From Corynebacterium urogenitale (lineage in GTDB: Bacteria > Actinomycetota > Actinomycetes > Mycobacteriales > Mycobacteriaceae), in the NCBI RefSeq assembly GCF_009026825.1, contig NZ_CP045032.1, positions 1,674,001 through 1,738,000 on the forward strand: 64,000 nt of DNA, in the 5' to 3' direction. The notes below the pieces were generated by a model that was given only the letters and a program-made list of their open reading frames with translations, made no database searches and was not told the origin of the DNA. Of the stretch, positions 37,253 to 45,818 are shown piece after piece. Both the position numbers and the translations under genes were made by a program. Numbering within the stretch: position 1 is the first letter of the stretch; each line of letters begins with the position of its first letter.

Positions 37253-38755
37253 GTGACTAGTTCTTCCCAGCCTGTAGCGATCATCGTCCTGGCCGCCGGC
37301 GCCGGCACCCGTATGAAGTCCGCCACGCAGAAGACCTTGCACGCCATCGGTGGCCGCACGCTGCTGTCCCACTCCCTGCATGCCGCGGCGGGAACCGACC
37401 CCCAGCACATCGTGGCCGTGGTGGGTCACGGCCGCGACCAAGTCTCCCCTGCAGTGGAGGCCATCGCCGATGAGCTGGGCACGACGATTAACCAGGCGGT
37501 TCAGGAAGAGCAGAACGGTACCGGACACGCTGTGCAGTGTGCGATGCCCGCCCTCGAGGACTTCGAAGGCACGGTCATCGTGACCAATGCCGATGTGCCG
37601 TTGCTTCGCGCCGACACCCTGCAGAAGCTACATGCCGCCCACACTGAGGTGCCTACCGCCGTCACGGTTCTGTCCGTGCACCAGGACGATCCAAAGGGTT
37701 ACGGGCGCATTATCCGCACCGCCGATGGTGAGGTGACCGCCATTGTGGAGGAGAAGGACGCCGACGAGACCCAGAAGGCCATCACCGAGGTCAACTCCGG
37801 CGTTTTTGCATTCGACGCCAGCATTCTGCGCACCGCGCTGAGCCAGCTCAATACTGACAATGCGCAGGGCGAGTTGTACCTCACGGATGTGCTGGGCATC
37901 GCCCGTTCCGAGGGGCACCCAGTGCGCGCCTACATGGCCAGCGACGCAGGTGAGCTGTCGGGCGTCAACGATCGGGTGCAACTAGCGGAGGCGGGCGCTG
38001 TGCTCAACGCACGCAACCTCGAGGCTGCGATGCGCGGTGGCGCGACGATTGTTGACCCGCGCACCACCATGATCGATTCCGAGGTACGTATCGGCCAGGA
38101 TGTGACGATCCTGCCGGGCACGCAGCTTAAGGGAAAGACTGTGATCGGCGATCGCGCTGTCGTCGGACCGGACACGACGCTGGACAACGTCACAGTGGGC
38201 GAGGAAGCCCACGTCTTCCGCACCCACGGACTGGATTCCGAGATCGGCCCGCGGGCGGAGATCGGCCCATTCACCTACCTCCGTCCGGGCACAAAGGTCG
38301 GCGATGAAGGCAAGCTGGGCGGCTTTGTCGAGACGAAGAAGGCCACCATCGGTCGCGGCTCTAAGGTTCCACACCTGACCTACGTGGGAGATGCCACCAT
38401 CGGCGAGTACTCCAACATTGGTGCCTCCAGCGTATTCGTCAACTACGACGGAGTGAACAAGCACCACACCACAGTGGGCTCGCACGTGCGCACCGGCTCC
38501 GACACGATGTTCATCGCACCAGTGACCGTCGGCGATGGCGCCTACTCCGGCGCCGGCACAGTCATCAAGGACGACGTGCCACCGGGAGCTTTGGCCATCC
38601 GCGAGGGGCACCAGCGGAACATCGACGGCTGGGTGGAGCGCAAGCGGCCGGGTACCGCAGCTGCCGACGCTGCGGCCAGTGCGGCACAGCGAGTTGCCGA
38701 GGGCGGCCCTGCTGCGAGCACCGGCACAGAGGAGGACGCTGGCGAGGACGGCTAA
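37253..38755 (+). CDS. glmU: bifunctional UDP-GlcNAc pyrophosphorylase / GlcN-1-P acetyltransferase
   Basis: 500 residues, GTG start. N-terminal nucleotidyltransferase: [40 protein letters not shown]-terminal left-handed beta-helix: [53 protein letters not shown]. It makes UDP-GlcNAc for peptidoglycan and wall precursors. The last 40 residues are Ala-rich extension. It precedes prsA by 155 bases, the common corynebacterial order. Confidence 0.96.
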   Translation: MTSSSQPVAIIVLAAGAGTRMKSATQKTLHAIGGRTLLSHSLHAAAGTDPQHIVAVVGHGRDQVSPAVEAIADELGTTINQAVQEEQNGTGHAVQCAMPALEDFEGTVIVTNADVPLLRADTLQKLHAAHTEVPTAVTVLSVHQDDPKGYGRIIRTADGEVTAIVEEKDADETQKAITEVNSGVFAFDASILRTALSQLNTDNAQGELYLTDVLGIARSEGHPVRAYMASDAGELSGVNDRVQLAEAGAVLNARNLEAAMRGGATIVDPRTTMIDSEVRIGQDVTILPGTQLKGKTVIGDRAVVGPDTTLDNVTVGEEAHVFRTHGLDSEIGPRAEIGPFTYLRPGTKVGDEGKLGGFVETKKATIGRGSKVPHLTYVGDATIGEYSNIGASSVFVNYDGVNKHHTTVGSHVRTGSDTMFIAPVTVGDGAYSGAGTVIKDDVPPGALAIREGHQRNIDGWVERKRPGTAAADAAASAAQRVAEGGPAASTGTEEDAGEDG

Positions 38756-38910
38756 GGAGGAAAACGAAAACTGAAAACCACAGAATAACGCGGGAAACTA
38801 ACCCCAGATAGAACGAAAAATCTGAGCGTTTGTTTGTTCTATCGATTCCCTCGCAACTATCGTTGGATACGCCAACAAATATTCCGTCGCCAAGTCTGGA
38901 AGGCTAACTC

Positions 38911-39882
38911 TTGTCCACCACCCACTGGATTGACAATCAGAAGAACTTGATGCTGTTTAGTGGCCGCGCACACCCTGAACTGGGTGAGGCAGTGGCCCGC
39001 GAACTGGGTGTGGAGCTGACCCCCACCACGGCTCGCGACTTCGCCAACGGTGAGATCTTCGTTCGCTTCGAAGAATCCGTCCGTGGCTCCGACGCCTTCG
39101 TGCTGCAGTCCCACCCACAGCCACTGAACAACTGGCTGATGGAACAGCTCATCATGATCGACGCCCTGAAGCGCGGCTCCGCCAAGCGCATCACCGCGAT
39201 CCTGCCGTTCTACCCTTACGCCCGCCAGGACAAGAAGCACCGCGGCCGCGAGCCGATCTCCGCCCGCCTCATCGCAGACCTGCTGAAGACCGCAGGTGCG
39301 GATCGCATCGTCTCCGTGGACCTGCACACCGACCAGATCCAGGGCTTCTTCGACGGACCAGTGGATCACATGCACGCCATGCCGATCCTCACCGACCACA
39401 TCCAGAAGAACTACGACCTCGAGAACATCTGCGTGGTCTCCCCTGATGCTGGCCGCGTGAAGGTTGCAGAGAAGTGGGCCGATGTACTCGGCGGCGCTCC
39501 ACTGGCATTCATCCACAAGACCCGCGACGTGGACGTGGCCAACAAGGTCACCGCTAACCGCGTGGTTGGCGACGTTGCTGGCCGCACGTGTGTGCTGCTG
39601 GATGACATGATCGACACCGGCGGCACGATCGCTGGTGCTGTGGGCGTGCTCCGCGAGGCTGGCGCTGGCGACGTGATCATCGCCACCACCCACGGTGTGT
39701 TCTCCGGTCCGGCCCGCGAGCGCCTGAGCTCCTGCGGTGCCCGCGAGGTCATCACCACCGATACCCTGCCGCAGAATACCGAGGGTTGGGATAACCTCAC
39801 GGTGTTGCCGATCGCCCCACTGGTTGCGAAGACAATCCACGAGATCTTCGAAAACGGCTCCGTAACCACCCTGTTCGAGTAG
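38911..39882 (+). CDS. prsA: ribose-phosphate pyrophosphokinase
   Basis: 323 residues, TTG start at 38911 with GGAAGG 8 bases upstream. Makes PRPP for nucleotide, His and Trp synthesis. Motifs: NLMLFSGRAHPELGEAVARE, FYPYARQDKKHRGREPIS, DLHTDQIQGFFDGPVDH, and PRPP loop VLLDDMIDTGGTI. The family length is normal. Confidence 0.96.
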   Translation: MSTTHWIDNQKNLMLFSGRAHPELGEAVARELGVELTPTTARDFANGEIFVRFEESVRGSDAFVLQSHPQPLNNWLMEQLIMIDALKRGSAKRITAILPFYPYARQDKKHRGREPISARLIADLLKTAGADRIVSVDLHTDQIQGFFDGPVDHMHAMPILTDHIQKNYDLENICVVSPDAGRVKVAEKWADVLGGAPLAFIHKTRDVDVANKVTANRVVGDVAGRTCVLLDDMIDTGGTIAGAVGVLREAGAGDVIIATTHGVFSGPARERLSSCGAREVITTDTLPQNTEGWDNLTVLPIAPLVAKTIHEIFENGSVTTLFE

Positions 39883-39921
39883 CTGCCCGGAGCCACTCGG
39901 CAAAATCCCAGCAAACTTGAA

Positions 39922-39963
39922 GCACCCCGCGAACTTCCTCCCCGGAAGTTGGCGGGGTGTTCA
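39922..39963 (+). terminator. rho-independent terminator of prsA
   Basis: Stem GCACCCCGC-GAACTTCC with its complement GGAAGTT-GCGGGGTGT around CCC, followed by TTCATCATT. Confidence 0.75.
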
Positions 39964-40066
39964 TCATTACCTTCTTCCGTCATCAGTCGCCCGGGAGCAG
40001 CTGTGAGCGGGAACGGGACGCAGCAACACCGAGTAAGAAGATTAGGGGTGGCTAGGTGCCGCGTGC

Positions 40067-40256
40067 TAATATCTACGGTCGAATCTCGGCGAGGGCTGGA
40101 GATGCATGCAGTGACGTGCTGATCTGGCCGTTATCGGCGCGAACCCCACTCCCAGCCACGATGGCTTGAAAACAGCGCAAAGCACCTCAAGCTCCCATCG
40201 CACGCTGCGGGAGGTTTGTTGACACGCCGCGACTCACCGCGGCATTTTTTATTGCC
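40067..40256 (+). promoter_or_regulatory. promoter and structured leader of rplY with internal terminator
   Basis: TAATAT at 40067-40072 resembles a -10 box. About 160 bases downstream lie stems (GGCTGG with CCAGCC; CTCCC ... GGGAG near 40190-40215) and finally GCCGCG-ACTCA-CCGCGGC followed by ATTTTTTATT (about 40227-40255), a clear terminator about 60 bases before the rplY ATG. This fits an attenuated leader of rplY or a separate small RNA. Confidence 0.6.
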
Positions 40257-40316
40257 ACGGTGGACCGCGATTCCCCAAAGAACACACCGCAACGTTCAAC
40301 CATTGAGGAGAACATC

Positions 40317-40970
40317 ATGGCTACTAATCTGACTGTGCTTGCAGCTCAGCCACGTAACGAGTTCGGCAAGGGCGCTGCCCGCCGCCTGCGCCGCTCCGGC
40401 CGCGTCCCAGCTGTCGTTTACGGCCTGGGCCTAGAGCCAATGCACGTCCACGTGGACATCCTGGAGCTGCAGGCTGTGCTGCGTAACGAAGGCACCAACG
40501 CTGTGCTCGAGCTCGAGGTTGATGGCGAGCAGCACCTGACCATGGTCAAGGCCGTGGATCAGAACGTTCTGACCCTGGACGTTGACCACGCTGACTTCCT
40601 GCACGTTAAGCGTGGCGAAAAGGTTGAGGTCGACATCCCAGTTGTCTTCGAGGGCGAGGCTGCTCCGGGCGCACTGGTGACCCAGGATGCGGACGTCATC
40701 ACCGTTCTGGCTGACGTGCTCAACATCCCAGAAGAGATCACCGTGGACGTTGAGGGCCTGGAGATCGGCACCCAGATCACCGCCGGCGACATCCAGATGC
40801 CAGCTAACTGTGAACTCGTCTCCGAGGCTGACACCCTGGTCATCAACGTTGTTGAGCCAGAGGAAGAGGAGCTCCCTGAGCCAGGCGAAGAGGGCGAGGA
40901 CGACACCGAGGAGCCAGCAGCTGACAACGGTGGCGACGAGGAGTCTTCCGAGGGCGAGGGCGAGGAGTAA
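40317..40970 (+). CDS. rplY: ribosomal protein bL25 (CTC form)
   Basis: 217 residues from ATG at 40317, with GAGGAG upstream; the frame runs upstream to 40260 without function. 5S rRNA-binding bL25 domain (AAQPRNEFGKGAARRLRRSG, VPAVVYGLG, LDVDHADFLHVKRGEKV) followed by the C-terminal TL5-type domain. It ends in a very acidic 35-residue tail (Glu/Gly/Asp). Located in the 50S subunit. Confidence 0.95.
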   Translation: MATNLTVLAAQPRNEFGKGAARRLRRSGRVPAVVYGLGLEPMHVHVDILELQAVLRNEGTNAVLELEVDGEQHLTMVKAVDQNVLTLDVDHADFLHVKRGEKVEVDIPVVFEGEAAPGALVTQDADVITVLADVLNIPEEITVDVEGLEIGTQITAGDIQMPANCELVSEADTLVINVVEPEEEELPEPGEEGEDDTEEPAADNGGDEESSEGEGEE

Positions 40971-40997
40971 ATCCTCCCTTCCACTCTCTCTTTACGC

Positions 40998-41030
40998 ACC
41001 CCACTTCGACATTCCTCGAAGTGGGGTTTC
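40998..41030 (+). terminator. rho-independent terminator of rplY
   Basis: ACCCCACTTCG and CGAAGTGGGGT form an 11-bp stem around ACATTCCT, then TTCGTGC. The remainder of 41031-41382 has no gene I can support. Confidence 0.8.
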
Positions 41031-41382
41031 GTGCATCTGCTCGCGGTGCGGTGTGAGCACCGCGGGGACTGACTCGTGGTGCGGGAGGGAGTGTGCAACT
41101 AATCGGTGGGTGGGTATCCCCCGCCGAGAGCACCCTGACGCGGGAGGGAATCTGGCATTTTCTGCACCCCCGTCGAATTTGGCCACGTTTTTCAAATAAA
41201 ACGGGAGGAAAAAGTGTGGTCATTTCTGACACGCGGTCAGCTTCTGCCACTCTCGCGGTGCGCTGGCTGATGGCGTTGAGCATCGAAGATAAGACGGGGA
41301 ACACTCCCCACCAACTGCATGGATGTCCCAACCGTGGCGTAAAGTCAAAGCCGAACTTTACAGACGCATTCAGGAGATGACG

Positions 41383-42579
41383 ATGGATAACCAGCCGCAA
41401 GGCGCTCAGGATCCACAGAACCCCTTCGGCCAGCAGCCAGATCAACAGCAGTCAGCTCAATTCGGGCAGCCTCAGTACGAGCAGAACAATGTCGGGCAGC
41501 CTCAGCAAGGATTTGGCCAGCAGGCCAGCCAACCACAATACGGGTACGGCCAGCAGGTTCCTCAGGGTCAACCTCACTACGGCGCTCCGCAGGGCCAGCC
41601 ACCTCAGGGCCAGCCACCTCAGGGCCAGCCACCTCAGGGCCGGCCACCTCAGGGTTATGGCCAGCCTCAGGGTTATGGCCAGCCTCAGGGCGGTTACCAG
41701 CAGGGTTACCAGCAGCCCGGCCAGCAAGGCCCCGGCCCAGCGACGCAGGCCATCCAGTCGGTTCGGAACGCCGCGGGCAATCTAGGCACCAAGCCATGGA
41801 ACATTGTCGTCGGCTGGGGCACCGCGATCTTCGCCCTGTTCTGCGTGATCTTCAATTCCTTCCCCTGGTTCACGTCGTCCACATCCACATCCATTTTCGG
41901 CACGACCATCCACTTCAAGGAGTCCATCAACGGCTGGGGTAGCTGGAAGGCCTCCGGCTCCCAGGTCGTCTTGGACAACCTGGACTCCGAGACCGAAGAT
42001 GCGATGAATAGCTTCGGTGGGCTGATGTTCGGCACCGCGGCAATCGTGTTGATCCTGCTCATCGTGGGTGCGGTGTTTCTCCTCCGCAATACGAGGACCA
42101 ACGTCGGCTTGTACCTTGCACTGGCAGGCGTAGCACTTCAGACGCTGTTCACCTTCGGCTTTATCCTGTTCAGCTTCTCCGCTGCCGATGCCGCTACCTA
42201 CTCTTCGGATGCCGGCGGCACCTTCCCGCTGTGGCTATCCTTCCTGGTGTCCGCGGCAATGACTGGCCTACTGATCTGGTGGATCGTCAAGGCGCGAAAG
42301 GCTCGCAAGATGGGCCAAACCGTGAGCCCCGTGCATTTCGGCCAGCCGGCTCAAACGGCAGCGTTGCCTCATTTCGGTTCCAGCCAGGCCCAGGTCCAGG
42401 GCGCTCCGGGGTTTGGTGGCCAGCCTCAGCCGGGCCAGTACGGTCAGAACCAGTACGGTCAACCCGCCCAGCCGCAGCAGCCGTTCCAGCAAATGCCACC
42501 CTCCACCTCCTCGGCCCCTTCTTCCCGTCCGACGCCACCAGCCGCCGGTCCCGCTAATCCCCCGGAGGCGGAAGACTAG
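41383..42579 (+). CDS. Gln/Pro-rich membrane protein, repeat-bearing
   Basis: 398 residues from ATG at 41383 (AGGAG 7 bases upstream; ATG 41377 is also possible). Residues 1-125 are Gln/Pro/Gly-rich with QGQPP and QGYGQP repeats. Four membrane helices follow: near 140-165, 220-245, 250-275 and 295-320. A second Gln/Pro-rich tail closes the protein. The first loop after helix 1 (about 165-220) is polar and extracellular. No family recognised beyond proline-rich corynebacterial membrane proteins. Confidence 0.75.
   Translation: MDNQPQGAQDPQNPFGQQPDQQQSAQFGQPQYEQNNVGQPQQGFGQQASQPQYGYGQQVPQGQPHYGAPQGQPPQGQPPQGQPPQGRPPQGYGQPQGYGQPQGGYQQGYQQPGQQGPGPATQAIQSVRNAAGNLGTKPWNIVVGWGTAIFALFCVIFNSFPWFTSSTSTSIFGTTIHFKESINGWGSWKASGSQVVLDNLDSETEDAMNSFGGLMFGTAAIVLILLIVGAVFLLRNTRTNVGLYLALAGVALQTLFTFGFILFSFSAADAATYSSDAGGTFPLWLSFLVSAAMTGLLIWWIVKARKARKMGQTVSPVHFGQPAQTAALPHFGSSQAQVQGAPGFGGQPQPGQYGQNQYGQPAQPQQPFQQMPPSTSSAPSSRPTPPAAGPANPPEAED
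41590..41685. repeat. 15-bp and 18-bp in-frame repeats
   Basis: Four 15-base units (41590-41649, QGQPP; the last reads QGRPP) are followed by two 18-base units (41650-41685, QGYGQP). Copy number could vary without frameshift. Confidence 0.85.
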
Positions 42580-42676
42580 TCTTCCGACAATTTTTGCCAT
42601 CTAACTGAGCACCTCTGAGGCACCCCGAGGATTCCGGTGCCCCGCGCTGAGACCCACCTCCGAGTCACGCTACAAG

Positions 42677-42712
42677 GACCCGCACCCACCACCCACGTGG
42701 GGCGGGTCATTT
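42677..42712 (+). terminator. hairpin upstream of pth
   Basis: GACCCGC (42677) and GCGGGTC (42708) close a hairpin with an inner CCCAC/GTGGG stem, then ATTTTCTG. It ends the membrane-protein transcript just before the first pth gene. Confidence 0.65.
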
Positions 42713-42723
42713 TCTGTGGGACA

Positions 42724-43371
42724 ATGTGTCCCGTGAAGAATTCCGCGAAGAAGACTCCAGTGCAGAAGGGTTCCAAGGCACCGAACTCACGCGCCGACAA
42801 ACAATCCGCCAATTCCCCGTGGCTCGTCGTGGGCTTGGGCAATCCTGGCGCGAAGTACGAGTCGACTCGCCACAATGTCGGCTTCATGGTGATTGATGAG
42901 TTCGCTTCCCGCCAGTTCCCCACCCCTACCTTCAGCGCTCACAAGCGCAGCAACGCCAACATCGCGGAAATCACCCTCCCGCCCAGCGCGTCCGCACCCT
43001 CGCCGCGCAAGATTATTCTGGCCAAACCCCGGACGTACATGAACGTCTCCGGTGGCCCGGTCAAGGCCCTGGCGGACTTCTTCAAGGTCTCCCCCGACCA
43101 CATCATCGTCGTTCACGACGAACTGGAACTGGACCCCGGCGAGGTCCGTTTGCGCCTTGGTGGTGGCGATAAGGGCCATAACGGGCTGAAGGACATCACG
43201 AAGTCCCTGGGTACCAAGGACTACCAGCGCCTTGACTGCGGCATTGGTCGCCCGCCGGGTCGCATGGATCCGGCTGCCTATGTCCTCAAACCTTTCCCGA
43301 AGTCCATGGAAGCCGATGTGGCGATCATGTGCGCGGATGCCACCGACGCGATCGAGCGCCTCATCAACTAG
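42724..43371 (+). CDS. pth: peptidyl-tRNA hydrolase, copy 1
   Basis: 215 residues from ATG at 42724 (GTG 42733 possible). Recycles peptidyl-tRNA. Motifs: VVGLGNPGAKYESTRHNVGF with the catalytic His, KPRTYMNVSGGPV, VVHDELELDPGEVRLRLGGG and HNGLKDI. A basic N-terminal tail of about 30 residues precedes the core. A second pth gene follows; tandem pth genes near rplY are known in corynebacteria. Confidence 0.93.
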   Translation: MCPVKNSAKKTPVQKGSKAPNSRADKQSANSPWLVVGLGNPGAKYESTRHNVGFMVIDEFASRQFPTPTFSAHKRSNANIAEITLPPSASAPSPRKIILAKPRTYMNVSGGPVKALADFFKVSPDHIIVVHDELELDPGEVRLRLGGGDKGHNGLKDITKSLGTKDYQRLDCGIGRPPGRMDPAAYVLKPFPKSMEADVAIMCADATDAIERLIN

Positions 43372-43462
43372 CCCCTTTTTTGCACGCTTACCCGGCCCCA
43401 CCACACTCACCCGGCCCCACCGCCCGCTGTCCCACCCTCATGGCACACTAGTGGTCGTGGCA

Positions 43463-44233
43463 ATGTTCAAGAATCTCTTTTCCAAGCTCTTTGGTGGCTC
43501 GCCCTTCAGCGACTCGGCGAGCAAGTCGCCGTCTACTGCTTCTTCGGCCTCTCCCAGAGCGTCCTCCTCCTCTTTCCCGGCGACGCCACCAGTCACCCCC
43601 ACAAGCCTCGCCGACACTCTCGACCTTTCCGAAGGCGAAACTCCATGGCTGATCATTGGCCTCGGCAATCCCGGAGACCGCTACGAAACCACGCGCCACA
43701 ACATCGGTTACATGGCTGTTGACCGGCTTTTGGACTCGATCGCGGAGAAAACAAGCGCCGCGGTGATGCTGCTGCCCGAGGAATCTCTCAACTCCCTGAT
43801 CTTTGCCACCCGGCTGGATGATCAGCCCGTTATCGTGGCACGCGCCAACACCTTTATGAACCTCTCTGGGGAATCCATCGGTGCGATCGCCCGCGAGTTC
43901 TCCATCCCTGCGAAGAAGGTCGTGGTCATCCACGATGAGCTCGACCTCCCACCGGGACAGGTGCGCGTCAAGGTCGGCGGTGGCGAGAACGGCCACAACG
44001 GGTTGAAGTCCACCACTGAGGCCCTTGGCACCCGCGACTATGTCCGCCTGCGTATGGGCATTGGACGGCCCCCTCAGGGAACGGGTGTGGTGGAGCACGT
44101 GCTGGCGTCGTTCACAGATGAGGAGGCCGCAACGTGGCTACCTGAGGCGGTGGACCGCGCTGCGGAAGGAGCCTACATCATCGCAACTCAAGGGCTCAGC
44201 GCTGCGCAAAATACTGTCAACACTAAGCGATAA
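43463..44233 (+). CDS. pth: peptidyl-tRNA hydrolase, copy 2
   Basis: 256 residues. The start is uncertain: ATG 43463, or GTG 43457/43451 just upstream, with no ribosome site and a CACACT -10-like box close by (possibly leaderless). N-terminal 60 residues are Ser/Pro/Ala-rich. The core repeats the family motifs: IIGLGNPGDRYETTRHNIGY, ANTFMNLSGESI, VIHDELDLPPGQVRVKVGGG, HNGLKST, GIGRPP. Catalytic residues are kept, so it is probably active. Confidence 0.92.
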   Translation: MFKNLFSKLFGGSPFSDSASKSPSTASSASPRASSSSFPATPPVTPTSLADTLDLSEGETPWLIIGLGNPGDRYETTRHNIGYMAVDRLLDSIAEKTSAAVMLLPEESLNSLIFATRLDDQPVIVARANTFMNLSGESIGAIAREFSIPAKKVVVIHDELDLPPGQVRVKVGGGENGHNGLKSTTEALGTRDYVRLRMGIGRPPQGTGVVEHVLASFTDEEAATWLPEAVDRAAEGAYIIATQGLSAAQNTVNTKR

Positions 44234-44332
44234 AATCGCTCTGAACAGGCATTTCCCGCAATGGAATAGATTTTTCAACGAGTTTTGCCCTAACTCTAGG
44301 CAAAGCCCGTTCATCGGCGTAGTGTTTCGCTG

Positions 44333-45478
44333 GTGACTGGAAAGTCCAAGCGACAACACTCCGCGAGCCTCCAGGCGGCTCGCCTCACCGCCGGCGCATT
44401 CCTCCTGCTCATCGTAATCGGAGCGCTCCTGCTCTCCCTCCCCATATCCACCCATGCCGAAGGGTCCGTACCCCTCCTCACCGGCATCTTCACCGCCACC
44501 TCGGCCGTATGCCTCACGGGGCTCATCGTGGTGGATACCGCCACCTACTGGACCCCCTTTGGACAAGCCGTGATCTTCGCCCTGATCCAAATCGGTGGCC
44601 TGGGCATCATGACGCTTGCCACTCTCACCGGCATGCTTTTGGTGCGCAAAAACGTCGTGGAGTACAACAACGACTGGTTACTCCTCTCCCCGCTGATGAT
44701 TGCTGTGATCCTCGGCGGCCTCGGATTTTCGGTGCTGGTAGAACTAGTGCGACGCCTCCAGCGCAGTCAGCGCGAGCGTGTTGAGGGGCAGCGCTGGGCA
44801 CGAGGCCGGATGTCCATCACCTCACAGATGACCTTGTGGGGCACGGGCGCGCTGCTACTCATCGGTTTTCTCGTCTACCTGATCGCCGAATGGCACGGAG
44901 CCTTCGAAGGCTTCAGTGTTGGGCAGAAGGTGCTCAATGCGCTCTTTGGGTCCGTCACCGCCCGCACTGCAGGTTTCAACGCAATCGACTACGCGCAAGT
45001 ATCGGACCCCACGCTGTTGGCCACCAACGCTTTGATGTTTATCGGTGGCGGCAGTGCGGGCACAGCCGGTGGTGTGAAGATCACGACCTTCGTTGTACTG
45101 CTGGCTGCGATGTGGACGGAACTCATCGGCGAAAGGGAGGTCATCCTCGGCCATCGTCGCATCCCCGATGGAGTGGTGCGCCAGGCCATGACCGTCGCCG
45201 GTGCTGGAGTGCTGGTGGTGGGCGCGTCCGTCATCGCTCTGCGCACGCTCAACCCCCACATAGATGGCGACCGGGTCACCTTCGAGGTGTTCTCCGCTTT
45301 CGGCACCGTGGGGCTTTCCACGGGAATCACCGCGTTGCTGGATGCCCCATCACAGATCATCCTGTGCCTCCTGATGTACCTCGGCCGTATTGGTCCAATC
45401 ACCTTGGTAGCCGCACTGGCCGCGATAAATAGCGCGCGCCACTTCCGCTACCCCGCAGAAAGGCCCCTCATTGGCTAA
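44333..45478 (+). CDS. ktrB: KtrB/TrkH-type potassium channel subunit with internal deletion
   Basis: 381 residues, GTG start. The family has four pore loops. Pore 1 (FTATSAVCLTGL), pore 3 (VTARTAGFN) and pore 4 (FGTVGLSTG) are present. Pore 2, expected between LLVRK and NNDWLLLSPLMIAVILGGLGF, is missing: about 60 residues (a helix and the loop) have been lost in frame near 44640-44680. The protein is shorter than usual (about 440). With the pore incomplete, function is doubtful. Its regulatory partner ktrA, directly downstream, is also broken. Confidence 0.75.
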   Translation: MTGKSKRQHSASLQAARLTAGAFLLLIVIGALLLSLPISTHAEGSVPLLTGIFTATSAVCLTGLIVVDTATYWTPFGQAVIFALIQIGGLGIMTLATLTGMLLVRKNVVEYNNDWLLLSPLMIAVILGGLGFSVLVELVRRLQRSQRERVEGQRWARGRMSITSQMTLWGTGALLLIGFLVYLIAEWHGAFEGFSVGQKVLNALFGSVTARTAGFNAIDYAQVSDPTLLATNALMFIGGGSAGTAGGVKITTFVVLLAAMWTELIGEREVILGHRRIPDGVVRQAMTVAGAGVLVVGASVIALRTLNPHIDGDRVTFEVFSAFGTVGLSTGITALLDAPSQIILCLLMYLGRIGPITLVAALAAINSARHFRYPAERPLIG

Positions 45479-45769
45479 GTTATTTGCCCACACCCCGTCC
45501 CATAAGCCCCTCGACTCCGCGGTGATGGTCATCGGCCTCGGTCGCTTCGGCCTCGCTTTGGCCCGCGAACTCACCAGTTACGGTCTGGACGTGAGATCGA
45601 CGCGGAGAAGCTGTGGAACAGGTGCAGCGTGCACATCGTGGCCGTGAAGAGTCCCGGTGGCTCGTGGCGCCCGTTCCTCGGGCACGAGCAGCTGCAGGTT
45701 TCCGACCTGATTGTGGTTTCCGGCAGCCCCATGCGCCTCGAACAGTTTTCCCAGCAGCAGTCCTTCTAG
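45471..45769 (+). pseudogene. ktrA: ktrA remnant (RCK regulator) with a large internal deletion
   Basis: From TTG 45471 the frame encodes SHKPLDSAVMVIGLGRFGLA... (nucleotide-binding start of a KtrA) for about 40 residues and is then shifted; the shifted frame stops at 45645. A different frame from about 45593 gives EIDAEKLWNRCSVHIVAVKS ... LGHEQLQVSDLIVVSGSPM and stops at 45769, the typical C-terminal RCK end. The middle (about 120 residues) is gone. The gene is dead. Confidence 0.75.
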
Positions 45770-45818
45770 TGCACGCCAGTTCGGCTTCGGGTCGGCGCGA
45801 CCAGTAGTCTTGGAAGCT

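Noticed and set aside
36484-37410. 308-codon frame opposite the MFS-type gene
   Set aside because: Crosses into the glmU start on the other strand; no protein-like sequence.
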